A stretch of 21,857 bases of DNA, from positions 1 through 21,857 of the forward strand of contig DASYSA010000593.1 in the NCBI GenBank assembly GCA_036003885.1, given 5' to 3'. The stretch comes from DASYSA01 sp036003885. Its GTDB lineage: Bacteria; Acidobacteriota; Blastocatellia; UBA7656. How positions within the stretch are numbered: the stretch's first letter is position 1; each line of letters opens with the position of its first letter. Below the pieces are notes generated by a model. The model saw nothing but the letters and a program-made list of their open reading frames with translations, did not search any database and was not told the origin of the DNA. The translations under genes were made by a program, and so were the position numbers. Below are positions 8,320-16,804 of the stretch, one piece after another.

Positions 8320-10272
8320 TTGAAATCGATCGACCGCTTTCCACTTCTAACTTCGCTCGCGCTGTTGCTTGGCGCCCTGATGTTTGTCGAGCCATCTATC
8401 GCCCAGACCCCGGGTCTGCCGAGCGAAACTCCGGTTAAGTTGAAGCCCGCGACCGATGGCTTCGATTACATCAAGCGCGACGAAATGATCCCGATGCGCG
8501 ACGGCGTAAAGCTGCACACGGTCATCCTGATTCCGAAGAATGCGACGAAAGCACCGATCCTCCTGACGCGGACGCCGTACAATGCGACGGAACTCACGAG
8601 CCACGCCCAAAGCTCCCACCTCGGGCCCATTCTGACAGGGTACGACAACGCCACCGAAGTGATCGTCGAGGGCGGGTACATCCGCGCGGTTCAGGACGTG
8701 CGCGGCAAGTACGGCTCCGAAGGCGATTACGTGATGAACCGCCCGCTGCACGGACCGCAGAACCCGACGCCCGTCGATCATGCCACCGATACCTACGACA
8801 CAATCGACTGGCTGGTAAAGAACATCACGGAGAGCAATGGCAGGGTCGGTATACTCGGCATTTCCTACGACGGCTTCTTGCCTTTGATGGCGCTCGTCAA
8901 TCCTCACCCCGCTCTGAAGGTGTCGGTGCCGATGAATCCGATGGTCGACGGCTGGATGGGAGATGACTGGTTTCACAACGGAGCGTTTCGCCAGCAGAAC
9001 ATGCCCTACATCTACGACCAGGAGGCGACCCGCAAATCGGAAGAGAAATGGTGGACGAGCCACTTTGACGATTACGACATGTTTATGCAGGCGGGATCGG
9101 CGGGCGAGCTTGGGCGTCGCCGCGGGCTCGAACAGGTCGGTTTCTGGCGGAAGCTTCTCGAGCATCCGAGCTACGATGCCTTCTGGCGCGACCAGGCGGT
9201 AGACAAGATTCTCGCGGCTCAGCCGCTCAAGGTTCCGGTCATGCTGGTCCACAGCCTTTGGGACCAGGAGGACATCTATGGCGACATCGCGGTCTACAAG
9301 GCGATCAAGCCGAAGGACACAGGCAACGACAAGGTGTTCCTGGTCCTGGGTCCCTGGCACCATGGTCAGGAGATCCGGGATGGCAGCACGCTCGGCGCTT
9401 TGAGATTCAACAGCGATACGGCGCTCACTTTTCGCCGAGAGATTCTGCGCCCGTTTCTGGACCAGTACCTGAAGGACGGTGCGCCAAAAGCCGACGTCCC
9501 GCCCGTTATGGCATTTGAAACAGGGACCAATACCTGGCGGCGCCTGCCGGCCTGGCCGGCGGGCTGCGCGAGCGGCTGCAGTGTTCGCCCGAAGCCGCTC
9601 TATCTTGCGGCCGGTCTCGGACTAACGTTCAGCGCCCCGATATCCGCTGACCCGGCGTTCGAGGAATACGTCTCCGATCCGGCCAAACCCGTGCCCTTCC
9701 GCGCGCGGCCAATTCAACCTACCGGCGCGGTCGACGGCACCTGGCGCGAGTGGCTTGTTGATGACCAGCGTGAGCAGTCAGGCCGGCCGGATGTTGTGGC
9801 GTTCATCTCAGAAGAGTTGACGGCGCCGGTGAAGATCAGCGGCGAGCCGATCGCCAATTTGGTCGCGTCAACCAGCGGGACCGACTCCGATTGGGTGGTC
9901 AAGTTGATCGACGTCTATCCCGACGAGGTCGCAGCTCAGCCGGAGATGGGTGGTTATCAACTGATGGTTTCGGCGGACATTTTCCGCGGCCGCTATCGTG
10001 AGAGTCTGGAGACGGCGAGACCCATCGCGGCCAATGATCCACTGTTATACCGCTTCGCTTTGCCGACGGCGAACCACGTCTTCCTGCCTGGCCACAGGAT
10101 CATGGTGCAGGTGCAGTCCAGTTGGTTCCCGCTTTACGATCGCAATCCGCAGACCTTCGTCCCCAACATCTTCTGGGCAAAGCCGGGGGATTACCGAAAG
10201 GCCGTCCAGCGGATCTATCATGCGCCGGGTAAGGCCAGTTTCATCGAACTGCCGCTGGTAACGACGCCCTGA
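8320..10272 (+). CDS. secreted alpha-amino acid ester hydrolase-like CocE/NonD family enzyme
   Basis: The 650-residue protein has a signal peptide (1-29, ending PSIAQ), an alpha/beta-hydrolase domain of the CocE/NonD (X-Pro dipeptidyl peptidase S15) family and a C-terminal jelly-roll domain. The nucleophile Ser182 sits in GISYDG, and Asp315 (SLWDQED) and His348 (GPWHHG) complete the triad. In the Xanthomonas citri alpha-amino acid ester hydrolase the triad is Ser174, Asp307, His340: a constant offset of eight. The carboxylate cluster that binds the substrate ammonium group is also kept at that offset (Asp216, Glu317, Asp318). Such enzymes hydrolyse or transfer alpha-amino acyl esters and amides, including beta-lactams with amino side chains. 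It probably acts in the periplasm. The start is TTG 8320, supported by GGAGG (8308-8313 region); the second codon begins the signal peptide. Confidence 0.92.
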   Translation: MKSIDRFPLLTSLALLLGALMFVEPSIAQTPGLPSETPVKLKPATDGFDYIKRDEMIPMRDGVKLHTVILIPKNATKAPILLTRTPYNATELTSHAQSSHLGPILTGYDNATEVIVEGGYIRAVQDVRGKYGSEGDYVMNRPLHGPQNPTPVDHATDTYDTIDWLVKNITESNGRVGILGISYDGFLPLMALVNPHPALKVSVPMNPMVDGWMGDDWFHNGAFRQQNMPYIYDQEATRKSEEKWWTSHFDDYDMFMQAGSAGELGRRRGLEQVGFWRKLLEHPSYDAFWRDQAVDKILAAQPLKVPVMLVHSLWDQEDIYGDIAVYKAIKPKDTGNDKVFLVLGPWHHGQEIRDGSTLGALRFNSDTALTFRREILRPFLDQYLKDGAPKADVPPVMAFETGTNTWRRLPAWPAGCASGCSVRPKPLYLAAGLGLTFSAPISADPAFEEYVSDPAKPVPFRARPIQPTGAVDGTWREWLVDDQREQSGRPDVVAFISEELTAPVKISGEPIANLVASTSGTDSDWVVKLIDVYPDEVAAQPEMGGYQLMVSADIFRGRYRESLETARPIAANDPLLYRFALPTANHVFLPGHRIMVQVQSSWFPLYDRNPQTFVPNIFWAKPGDYRKAVQRIYHAPGKASFIELPLVTTP

Positions 10273-10504
10273 TCTGTTAGCGTCAATACTAAAAGCTTCT
10301 GCAATGCTCGGTACTGGTGGGGCTTTGAGTGCGAGCGTGTGCGCTCCCCGACAACCTGGAGATGGTGAGATGGCTTTGTTTCGACGTCTCCACTTGCGAC
10401 GAGATGTTCTGCGTACTATTGTCTAATAGCGATCGATGGCGAGATCGCTGAAAAAGTTCGATCTACCACTGCAACACGGCGACCTTTCCGGGCGTAGCTC
10501 TTCG

Positions 10505-10513
10505 AAGGAAGGT
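10505..10513 (+). promoter_or_regulatory. ribosome-binding site that sets the start of the TPR-CHAT gene
   Basis: AAGGAAGGTG lies about 7 nt before ATG 10520 and is the only good Shine-Dalgarno match in this region. It favours 10520 over the upstream in-frame ATG at 10436, which has no such site and would add 28 residues before the hydrophobic export segment. Confidence 0.6.
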
Positions 10514-10519
10514 GTCATC

Positions 10520-13500
10520 ATGTCCCATGTCGATATCGGTGTCCCAACAACGCGTTGCTCCTTAAGTCTGAATCGCGGTCTCATAAGCATACCGTTCCTG
10601 GTCTTGCTGGCGGTTGTGGGGAAGGCAGGCTTACCCTGGCGGATGATGCAACAACCGACCGGCACCACCGGCGTCTCGGAAGTTCAGAGCGATACTCGCC
10701 GGCTTGAGCCCGGCCCGCCAGTCGAAAGAGAGCTTGGCGGAGGTGGCACTCATCTTTATGAACTCACGCTGGCATCGGGTCAGTATTTGCGTTTAGTTGT
10801 CGACCAGCGCGGGATCGACGTTGTAGTCGCGGTCTTTGATCCGGGTGGAAAGCAACTAATTGAGGTAGACAGTCCAAATGGCTCCAGAGGGCCTGAGGCC
10901 GTCGTCCTTGTGGCGAAAGAGGAGGGCACCTACCGGCTGGAGGTGAGATCGTTGGACAAAGCAGCGGTGGCGGGCAGGTATGCGGTGTGGATCGAAGAGC
11001 TACGGGCAGCGAGGTCGGAAGATACTTCGCGAATCAATGGTGAGAGAGCATTATCTGAGGCGGAGCGGTTGCGTAGAGAGCGAACGGCTTCATCAAGGAA
11101 AAAGTCCATAGAAAAGTACCAGGAAGCTCTGCCGTTGATACGGGCTTCGGGCAGTCGCGACCGAGAGGCTTTCACTCTTCTGGGTCTGGCAGCGGCATAT
11201 AGTTCTTTGGGGGAACGGCAGACGGCCCTCGATCATTTGATTCAGGCTCTCACGATAATGAAAGAACTGGGTGACCGCGGAGGCGAAGCCACGGTGCTCA
11301 ACAACATGGGTGCGATTTACAACTTAATAGGAGAGAAGCAGAAAGCACTTGATCATTTGAATCAGGCTCTCACAATCGTGAGGGAACGTGGTGACCGTGG
11401 AGGAGAAGCAGCCACGCTCAACAACATGGGCGGGATCTACAATACAACAGGAGAGAAGCAAAAGGCTCTCGATTGTTACAGTCAAGCTCTTGCAATAGTC
11501 AGGTCGCTGGGTCGTCGTGCGGAAGAAGGCATAACACTCAACAACATCGGTTTGGTCCATGATTCAACAGGAGAGAAGCGGAAGGCGCTCGAGTATTACT
11601 TTCAAGCTCTTGAAATAAAGAGAGAAGTGGGAGACCGGGGAGGGCAAGGAATCACACTCAACAATATTGGCGGGGTTTACAGTTCCCTCGGAGAGAGACA
11701 CAAGGCGCTCGAGTACTATGGTCAAGCGCTCCCTCTTAGAAGAGAGGCGGGAGATCGTCCGGGCGAAGCAGCCACACTCAGCAACATCGGTGTGGTCTAC
11801 AATTCCCTGGCCGCGAAGCAGAAGGCGCTCGAGTATTTCAATCAGGCTCTGACGATACTCAGACAAGTGGGTGATCGTGGCGGCGAAGCCACCACGCTTA
11901 ACAGTATCGGCGCAACCTATGATTCCCTGGGAGAGATGGAGAAGGCGCTCGGTTACTTCAATCAGGCGCTTCCCCTTAGAAGAGCAGTTGGAGATCGAGC
12001 AGGCGAGGCTACAACGCTCATCAATATCGGTGCGGTCTTCGATTCAAAGGGGGAGAAGCCGAAGGCGCTTGAGTACTACAATCAGAGTCTCGTCCTAAAA
12101 AGAGCAGTTGGGGATCGCGCGGGCGAAGCTAACGCGCTCAGCAATATTGGTGTCGTTTACCGTACTTCGGGAAAGAATCAGGAGGCGCTCGATTATCTCA
12201 ATCAAGCTCTCAATTTGAGAAGGGCGTCTGGTAATCGTGTAGGAGAAGCCCTGGCGCTTACCAATATCGGCAAGGTCCACGACTCTATGGGAGAGAGGCA
12301 GAAGGCGCTCGAGTACCACAATCAGGCTCTGGCGATAATCAAACCGGTGGGCGATCCCGCGGGAGAAGCCCTCATACTGTTCAATATGGCCAGAACCGAG
12401 CGCGGTTTGGACGATCTCTTGCAGTCTCGCACACACACAGTTGCCGCCATTGATATCATTGAAACGATTCGTAGTAACGTTGCCGGCCCCGAATTCCGCT
12501 CTTCCTACCTGGCCTCGGTCCAACAATATTTCGAGTTCTACATCGATCTCCTCATGCATTTGCACAAGATGCATCCCACAGAAGGGTACGACCGCGCCGC
12601 TTTTCAGGCTGCTGAGAGAGCGCGCGCCCGCTCCTTACTCGAAGCTCTCATAGAAGCCCATTCAGACATTCGTAAAGGGGTTGACCCCTCATTGCTCGCC
12701 AGAGAGCGGTCTTTGCAGTCATTGCTCGATGGCAAGATTGAACGCCGCGTCAGAGTGCTCGGGAGCAAACATACACCTGAGCAGGCGGCTGAGGTAACGA
12801 AAGAGGTTGAGTCGCTGGTCTCCGATTACCAGGAGCTTCAATCACAGATCCGGGCGACCAGCCCTCAATACGCCGCTTTGACGCAGCCGCAGCCGCTATC
12901 CTTGTCGGAGATTCAGCAACAGGTTCTCGATCCCGACACGCTGTTATTAGAGTACTCGCTCGGCAATGAGCACAGCTATATGTGGGCAGTCTCGCAGAAT
13001 TCATTAGCGAGCTTTGAGCTTCCCGGACGCGCCGAGATTGACACTGCTGCTCGACGAGTTCACGGATTGCTAGCCGTGCATGGCGAATCCTATAAGACCA
13101 TGTCAGAAAAGAGAGCAGCCCTGGCTCGCGCCGACGCCGGGTATCAGGAGGCCGCAGCGTCACTGAGCCATATTTTGTTGGGCCCTTTAGCCGGCCAATT
13201 GTCGCGAAAGCGATTGCTGGTTGTAGCTGACGGGGTGCTCCAGTATGTACCCTTTGCGGCGTTGCCTGTGCCTCCGGTGCCAATCGGCGGAGGACCGGGA
13301 ACGAAGGACCGTGATAGAAATGGGACGTCCGGATTCCGTGCTCCAGGTTCCCGGCCCCTGATCGTAGACCACGAGATTATCAGCCTCCCATCTGCTTCAG
13401 TGCTGGCGTTATTGCGGCGAGAGACAGCCGGAAGAAAGCCGGCTCGAATGCGCGTGGCTGTGATCGCAGATCCGGTTTTTCACGAATTTGACCCGCGACT

Positions 13501-14215
13501 CGGATCGGCGACCTCCGCTGGACAAAGAATTGCCGCAGACGTTTCACCAGGTCCAGGTGTCGCGCGGGCGTCAACAGTACCCGGAGATCTGCAGAGATCA
13601 GCCGATGAGATGGGACTTGCCTCAGGGCAGCAAATGTTCCCGCGCCTGCCCTTCACCAGACTCGAAGCCAAACACATTCTGGCCAACAGTCCTGCAGGCG
13701 CCGCTATGGCTGCGCTCGACTTTGATGCCAGCAAAGCGACGGCGACCGGGGCTAATCTGAGCGATTATCGGATTGTGCATTTTGCGACTCACGCATTGGT
13801 CAATGATCAGCATCCCGAGTTATCGGGACTGGTACTTTCTCTGGTGAATGAGAGGGGCGAGCCCCAGGATGGGTTTCTCCGGCTTAACGATATATATAAT
13901 CTGAATCTCTCCGCTGATCTTGTTGTGTTGAGCGCGTGTCAAACGGCCCTGGGCAAAGAGATCAAGAGAGAAGGCATTGTGGGGCTCACCCGCGGTTTCA
14001 TGTACGCGGGAGCGCCGCGAGTGCTGGCCAGCGTGTGGAAGGTGGACGACGCTGCTACGGCGCATTTGATGAAGCTTTTCTACAGCCGGGTGCTGAGGGC
14101 GAGGTTGACGCCCGCGGCGGCTCTCAGGTCTGCCGAGCTCACTATGTGGAAACAGGGAACATGGAAGTCTCCATTTTATTGGGCGGGCTTTGTAATTTAT
14201 GGAGAGTGGAAGTGA
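10520..14215 (+). CDS. secreted PPC-TPR-CHAT protein (putative CHAT peptidase)
   Basis: From ATG 10520 the product is 1231 residues. In order: an export signal or membrane anchor (hydrophobic about 20-36), a PPC-like beta domain (about 69-162: HLYELTLASGQYLRLVVDQ to EGTYRLEVRSL), a linker, about eleven TPR units (about 193-631), a helical spacer, and a C-terminal CHAT domain (about 795-1231). CHAT is a caspase/separase-like cysteine peptidase fold. The expected dyad is present: His1091 in VHFATHALVN and Cys1140 in VVLSACQTALG, followed by LTRGFMYAGAPRVLASVWKVDD. TPR-CHAT genes often sit near ECF sigma factors in acidobacteria and cyanobacteria, as here. Its substrate is unknown. Being exported, it could process the cysteine-rich precursors encoded at 15230-21857 (inference). 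The 247-nt gap upstream holds an inverted repeat AGCGATC/GATCGCT near 10425-10447 and no other gene. Confidence 0.92.
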   Translation: MSHVDIGVPTTRCSLSLNRGLISIPFLVLLAVVGKAGLPWRMMQQPTGTTGVSEVQSDTRRLEPGPPVERELGGGGTHLYELTLASGQYLRLVVDQRGIDVVVAVFDPGGKQLIEVDSPNGSRGPEAVVLVAKEEGTYRLEVRSLDKAAVAGRYAVWIEELRAARSEDTSRINGERALSEAERLRRERTASSRKKSIEKYQEALPLIRASGSRDREAFTLLGLAAAYSSLGERQTALDHLIQALTIMKELGDRGGEATVLNNMGAIYNLIGEKQKALDHLNQALTIVRERGDRGGEAATLNNMGGIYNTTGEKQKALDCYSQALAIVRSLGRRAEEGITLNNIGLVHDSTGEKRKALEYYFQALEIKREVGDRGGQGITLNNIGGVYSSLGERHKALEYYGQALPLRREAGDRPGEAATLSNIGVVYNSLAAKQKALEYFNQALTILRQVGDRGGEATTLNSIGATYDSLGEMEKALGYFNQALPLRRAVGDRAGEATTLINIGAVFDSKGEKPKALEYYNQSLVLKRAVGDRAGEANALSNIGVVYRTSGKNQEALDYLNQALNLRRASGNRVGEALALTNIGKVHDSMGERQKALEYHNQALAIIKPVGDPAGEALILFNMARTERGLDDLLQSRTHTVAAIDIIETIRSNVAGPEFRSSYLASVQQYFEFYIDLLMHLHKMHPTEGYDRAAFQAAERARARSLLEALIEAHSDIRKGVDPSLLARERSLQSLLDGKIERRVRVLGSKHTPEQAAEVTKEVESLVSDYQELQSQIRATSPQYAALTQPQPLSLSEIQQQVLDPDTLLLEYSLGNEHSYMWAVSQNSLASFELPGRAEIDTAARRVHGLLAVHGESYKTMSEKRAALARADAGYQEAAASLSHILLGPLAGQLSRKRLLVVADGVLQYVPFAALPVPPVPIGGGPGTKDRDRNGTSGFRAPGSRPLIVDHEIISLPSASVLALLRRETAGRKPARMRVAVIADPVFHEFDPRLGSATSAGQRIAADVSPGPGVARASTVPGDLQRSADEMGLASGQQMFPRLPFTRLEAKHILANSPAGAAMAALDFDASKATATGANLSDYRIVHFATHALVNDQHPELSGLVLSLVNERGEPQDGFLRLNDIYNLNLSADLVVLSACQTALGKEIKREGIVGLTRGFMYAGAPRVLASVWKVDDAATAHLMKLFYSRVLRARLTPAAALRSAELTMWKQGTWKSPFYWAGFVIYGEWK
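11213..12412 (+). repeat. ten 120-bp tandem repeats encoding 40-residue TPR units
   Basis: Ten consecutive units of exactly 120 bp encode 40-residue TPRs of the kinesin-light-chain-like type, consensus roughly EKQKALEYYNQALxLRR then GDRxGEATTLNNIGxVY. The DNA word AAGGCGCTCGAGTA recurs in frame at the start of many units. There is no insertion or deletion between units. An eleventh, more divergent unit precedes them (about 11096-11212). The array is a protein scaffold, not a CRISPR array, but its DNA similarity makes unit-number change by recombination plausible. Confidence 0.93.
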
Positions 14216-14282
14216 GCACATACTAAACGTGAGAGACAGAAAACTGCCCTTGGGCGGCTTTCAGTTCGTCTCCCAAACGCCA

Positions 14283-15206
14283 TCATCGACCGCGTGTTTT
14301 GGCGGACCCTGCCATTTGCTCGTGAATGATAGTGAGCAGCTGTTCGGAATTCCTGACACCTTGGACGCGATTGCCATTGACAAAGAAGGTTGGTGTTGCC
14401 GCGATACCGTTCGCCGAAGCAAACCTGATGTCTTCTGAAACTGTGGCTGACGAAGCTTTGTTGCTAATACATTCTTGAAACTTAGACACGTTCAATTCCG
14501 AAATCGTTCCTGCGTACGCCAGGATTCTGTTTGTTAGGTTGTCGGCGGTCAGAAGTCCCTGGTTTTGGAAAACCAGATCATGAAGTTTCCAGAAGGCTTC
14601 TCCGCTTTGTAGTTGAGCACAGGCAGTTGCTTCTGCGGCCATTCGCGCCCAGGGATGCATGCGAAGCGGCAGGTGGCGAAATGAGATTCGTACGTTCTCG
14701 GGCTCCAGTGAAGCGATCTCCTTGATCATCGTCGCAGCGTTCTTACAGAAGGGGCACTCGAAGTCGGAGAAGACGACCACTTCAACAGAAGCGGTCTTTG
14801 ATCCCAGCGCGGGAGCACTGGTCTTGATCAATCCCGACCGCATCTCTTCGGCCTTCTTTCGTTCCTCCAAAGCCGGATCGACGTTCGAATCCGATAAATC
14901 TCGCGAGAGGAATCGTCTGTCAGGTGAGAGAAACAGATCGAATTCCATAGGCTGCTTGAGAGCGATTCCTTCAAGCCGTAACTTGCGATAGCAAGTATCG
15001 CCAACTGACGAAACGTCTGTAACGTTCAATGACGATCCAAGAGGCAGCTTGAGCTTCTTCTGCACGTACTGAGACAGTGTTTTCTTTAGCTCATCTGTTA
15101 CCGGTAGACACTTGTCCTGCGCAGCGGCGCGGACAGGGATGCATCCAAGGAAGACTAACGTTAGAAGCAAAGTCACCTGCCGCGAATGCAATTGAGGTTG
15201 CGTCAT
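14283..15206 (-). CDS. secreted DsbA-like thiol:disulfide oxidoreductase (thioredoxin_4 type)
   Basis: The 307-residue product has a signal peptide (about 1-30, ending VRAAAQ), an N-terminal alpha/beta region (31-130) containing Cys33 and Cys72, and a DsbA/BdbD-like thioredoxin domain (about 131-300). The active site is Cys151-Pro-Phe-Cys154 in FSDFECPFCKNA, and the cis-proline loop is ATPTFFVNG (Pro272). A second pair, Cys196 and Cys246, may be structural or a relay. It should make or shuffle disulfides in the periplasm. ATG 15206 is chosen because AAAGGAGAG lies just upstream; ATG 15221 has no ribosome-binding site. The gene starts 23 nt after the stop of the cysteine-rich gene at 15230-16591, in the same direction, so the two form an operon and that protein, and perhaps the Cys-tail family, are likely clients. 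Confidence 0.9.
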   Translation of the reverse strand: MTQPQLHSRQVTLLLTLVFLGCIPVRAAAQDKCLPVTDELKKTLSQYVQKKLKLPLGSSLNVTDVSSVGDTCYRKLRLEGIALKQPMEFDLFLSPDRRFLSRDLSDSNVDPALEERKKAEEMRSGLIKTSAPALGSKTASVEVVVFSDFECPFCKNAATMIKEIASLEPENVRISFRHLPLRMHPWARMAAEATACAQLQSGEAFWKLHDLVFQNQGLLTADNLTNRILAYAGTISELNVSKFQECISNKASSATVSEDIRFASANGIAATPTFFVNGNRVQGVRNSEQLLTIIHEQMAGSAKTRGR

Positions 15207-15209
15207 TGG

Positions 15210-15218
15210 CTCTCCTTT
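15210..15218 (-). promoter_or_regulatory. ribosome-binding site for the DsbA-like gene
   Basis: AAAGGAGAG on the minus strand lies 3-11 nt before ATG 15206 (GGAG about 6 nt away). It overlaps the alternative upstream ATG at 15221, which argues against initiation there. Confidence 0.6.
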
Positions 15219-15229
15219 CATCTATTTGC

Positions 15230-16591
15230 CTAATTGCAACATACGCCGGTTGCGTAGTTGTAGTACTCTGACAGAGGACCAACGTAGCTCCAGGTCTCGT
15301 CCCAACCCAATCCCGGGATTAAGCAGTCGACTGTGGCCGGGAACAACGCGATGCAGACTGGGTTCCAACAGCCCCAAAAGAGATTCCTGCAGCAGGCATC
15401 GTGTGCGATCGAGCTTAGCGTCACATGGCCATGAGCGGTGTGTACGGCAATCCCGGACGCGCCGACTTCACGCCGTTCCTCGGAGCAGCACATCCAACTG
15501 CAGTCTATCGGCATGTCATTTGGGAATTGCACATCTTGACAGTAGGTGTAATCGAATTCCGTCCGCGAAATCCACTCATGAGTCCAATCGCCGCATGCTC
15601 TACCGCACCGCCCGAAGCAATTCCCGACTTGCGATTCGTCATCCATCGGAGTTATGCCCTCGCTGTCGTTATCGTGCGTATGCCCTGGGCCGGCATAGTT
15701 GTGAGATAGCGTGATGCGTGGGGACAAGCTCCTCACTACAAACCCACCTTTGTCAGTCAATTGGTAATCGCTAGTGTCGACGAACTTGCAATTCGGCATC
15801 TTGCAACCGTCAGGCAAGAGGATGACGTCATCCCCGACCTTTCGCTTGGCGACCAGCGATTCTCCGGAGGGCGCCTCATTGTGAGAGCTTGTTTCGGTTT
15901 CGAGACCTGTTTTCCTGTAGGACCGGTCGTAGAATCTCTGGAACGCTTGATACGGCACTTCGAGAGCCCTCCGCTCCGCTTCAAGATCTTTTCCGGGAAC
16001 CTGTAGGACTAAATAGATAGCAAGCTGGCGAATCAGCTCGCCGTTGTCAGCGGAGACTATTGCTTTCATCTCTTCCACAACATCGGACTCGTAGCCGTTG
16101 TACTCGATCCCATTTACCCTGAGCCAGGGAACCCACGCAAGCGAGGGCGGGCTGTCGGGCGTGGGATATACGACCTCCTGCTGTGACTCGATGTATTCGA
16201 CCAGTGTGTATCCATCTTTGTTCTTTATCTGCGAGACGAGCTGTCCACCAATAGTCCTGGATTCAAAGTTGATTCTTGCACCCGTTAGCTTGTCCTCGAC
16301 AAATCCTGTGATTCCATTCTGTTTGTCGGCGCTCGTCAGCGACAACTGAACGGGTGGTCGTCTCTTATCTTTCGCGAGCGAAGCTATCGGATCCCGGTCG
16401 GCCGTGTGACGGGTTGGTAGTGTGCCGAGAGCCCCATCACCCCCTTTCGAATCGCAATTCCGACAAGAGTCAATCTCCTCAGAGCCGCCTGTGATTTGTC
16501 GGATAGTCTGGGCGCCTGCTGGCTGCTCTGCCCAGATCGCAATTGCGAAGAGGCTTAGGCAGATAAGTATCTGTTTGAATCTGTTTCGCAT
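15230..16591 (-). CDS. secreted cysteine-rich protein, unknown; possible phospholipase A2-like Cys domain
   Basis: From ATG 16591 the product is 453 residues: a signal peptide (1-28, ending PAGAQ), a central region with strand-like sequence (GITGFVEDKLTGARINFES; DGYTLVEYIES) and helices (VPYQAFQRFYDRSY), then a C-terminal half with about 16 cysteines. That half contains GNCFGRCGRACG and, further on, AHDACCRNLFWGC. A histidine-aspartate pair beside paired cysteines recalls the small secreted Cys-rich domains with a phospholipase A2-like motif, but calcium-loop and other catalytic features are not clear, so activity is not claimed. AGGAGG (16599-16604) fixes the start; the frame is open to a GTG at 16744, which would put an arginine-rich extension before the signal peptide. 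It sits between the Cys-tail gene and the DsbA-like gene in one direction, so co-expression is likely. Confidence 0.75.
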   Translation of the reverse strand: MRNRFKQILICLSLFAIAIWAEQPAGAQTIRQITGGSEEIDSCRNCDSKGGDGALGTLPTRHTADRDPIASLAKDKRRPPVQLSLTSADKQNGITGFVEDKLTGARINFESRTIGGQLVSQIKNKDGYTLVEYIESQQEVVYPTPDSPPSLAWVPWLRVNGIEYNGYESDVVEEMKAIVSADNGELIRQLAIYLVLQVPGKDLEAERRALEVPYQAFQRFYDRSYRKTGLETETSSHNEAPSGESLVAKRKVGDDVILLPDGCKMPNCKFVDTSDYQLTDKGGFVVRSLSPRITLSHNYAGPGHTHDNDSEGITPMDDESQVGNCFGRCGRACGDWTHEWISRTEFDYTYCQDVQFPNDMPIDCSWMCCSEERREVGASGIAVHTAHGHVTLSSIAHDACCRNLFWGCWNPVCIALFPATVDCLIPGLGWDETWSYVGPLSEYYNYATGVCCN

Positions 16592-16804
16592 TGTTCGGCC
16601 TCCTGAAGCCTTGCGCACAGCAGTCATACTCGAGGCTTCAACCACAGGTTTCTTCTCGCGCGCAGGATTATTCGAGAGGAGTTGCGCAGAAAGTGCCGGC
16701 TGGGCCACGTCCCGACGCAGACAGCGACGAAGCCAACTGCGCACCTCCTCGTTATGTGAAGCACTGGAAGCTCGCTGCTCAGCTGATAAGATGGGCGTCG
16801 ATTG

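Noticed and set aside
8347..9363. Minus-strand open frame of 338 codons opposite the ester hydrolase gene
   Set aside because: The plus strand encodes catalytic motifs at the right spacing over the whole stretch; the antisense product shows no domain and is rich in His, Arg and Val, as typical of shadow frames.
11213..12412. Regular repeats that could suggest a CRISPR array or satellite DNA
   Set aside because: The period is 120 bp with similarity along the whole unit, in frame, and it encodes TPR motifs; there are no short identical repeats with unique spacers.
14240..14255. Possible terminator between the convergent TPR-CHAT and DsbA-like genes
   Set aside because: The only stem (GCCC/GGGC) is 4 bp with a 2-nt loop next to four T on the minus strand; too weak to call.
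16592..16744. N-terminal extension of the 453-residue Cys-rich protein to a GTG at 16744
   Set aside because: It would place about 50 Arg-rich residues before a normal signal peptide; AGGAGG at 16599-16604 strongly supports ATG 16591.
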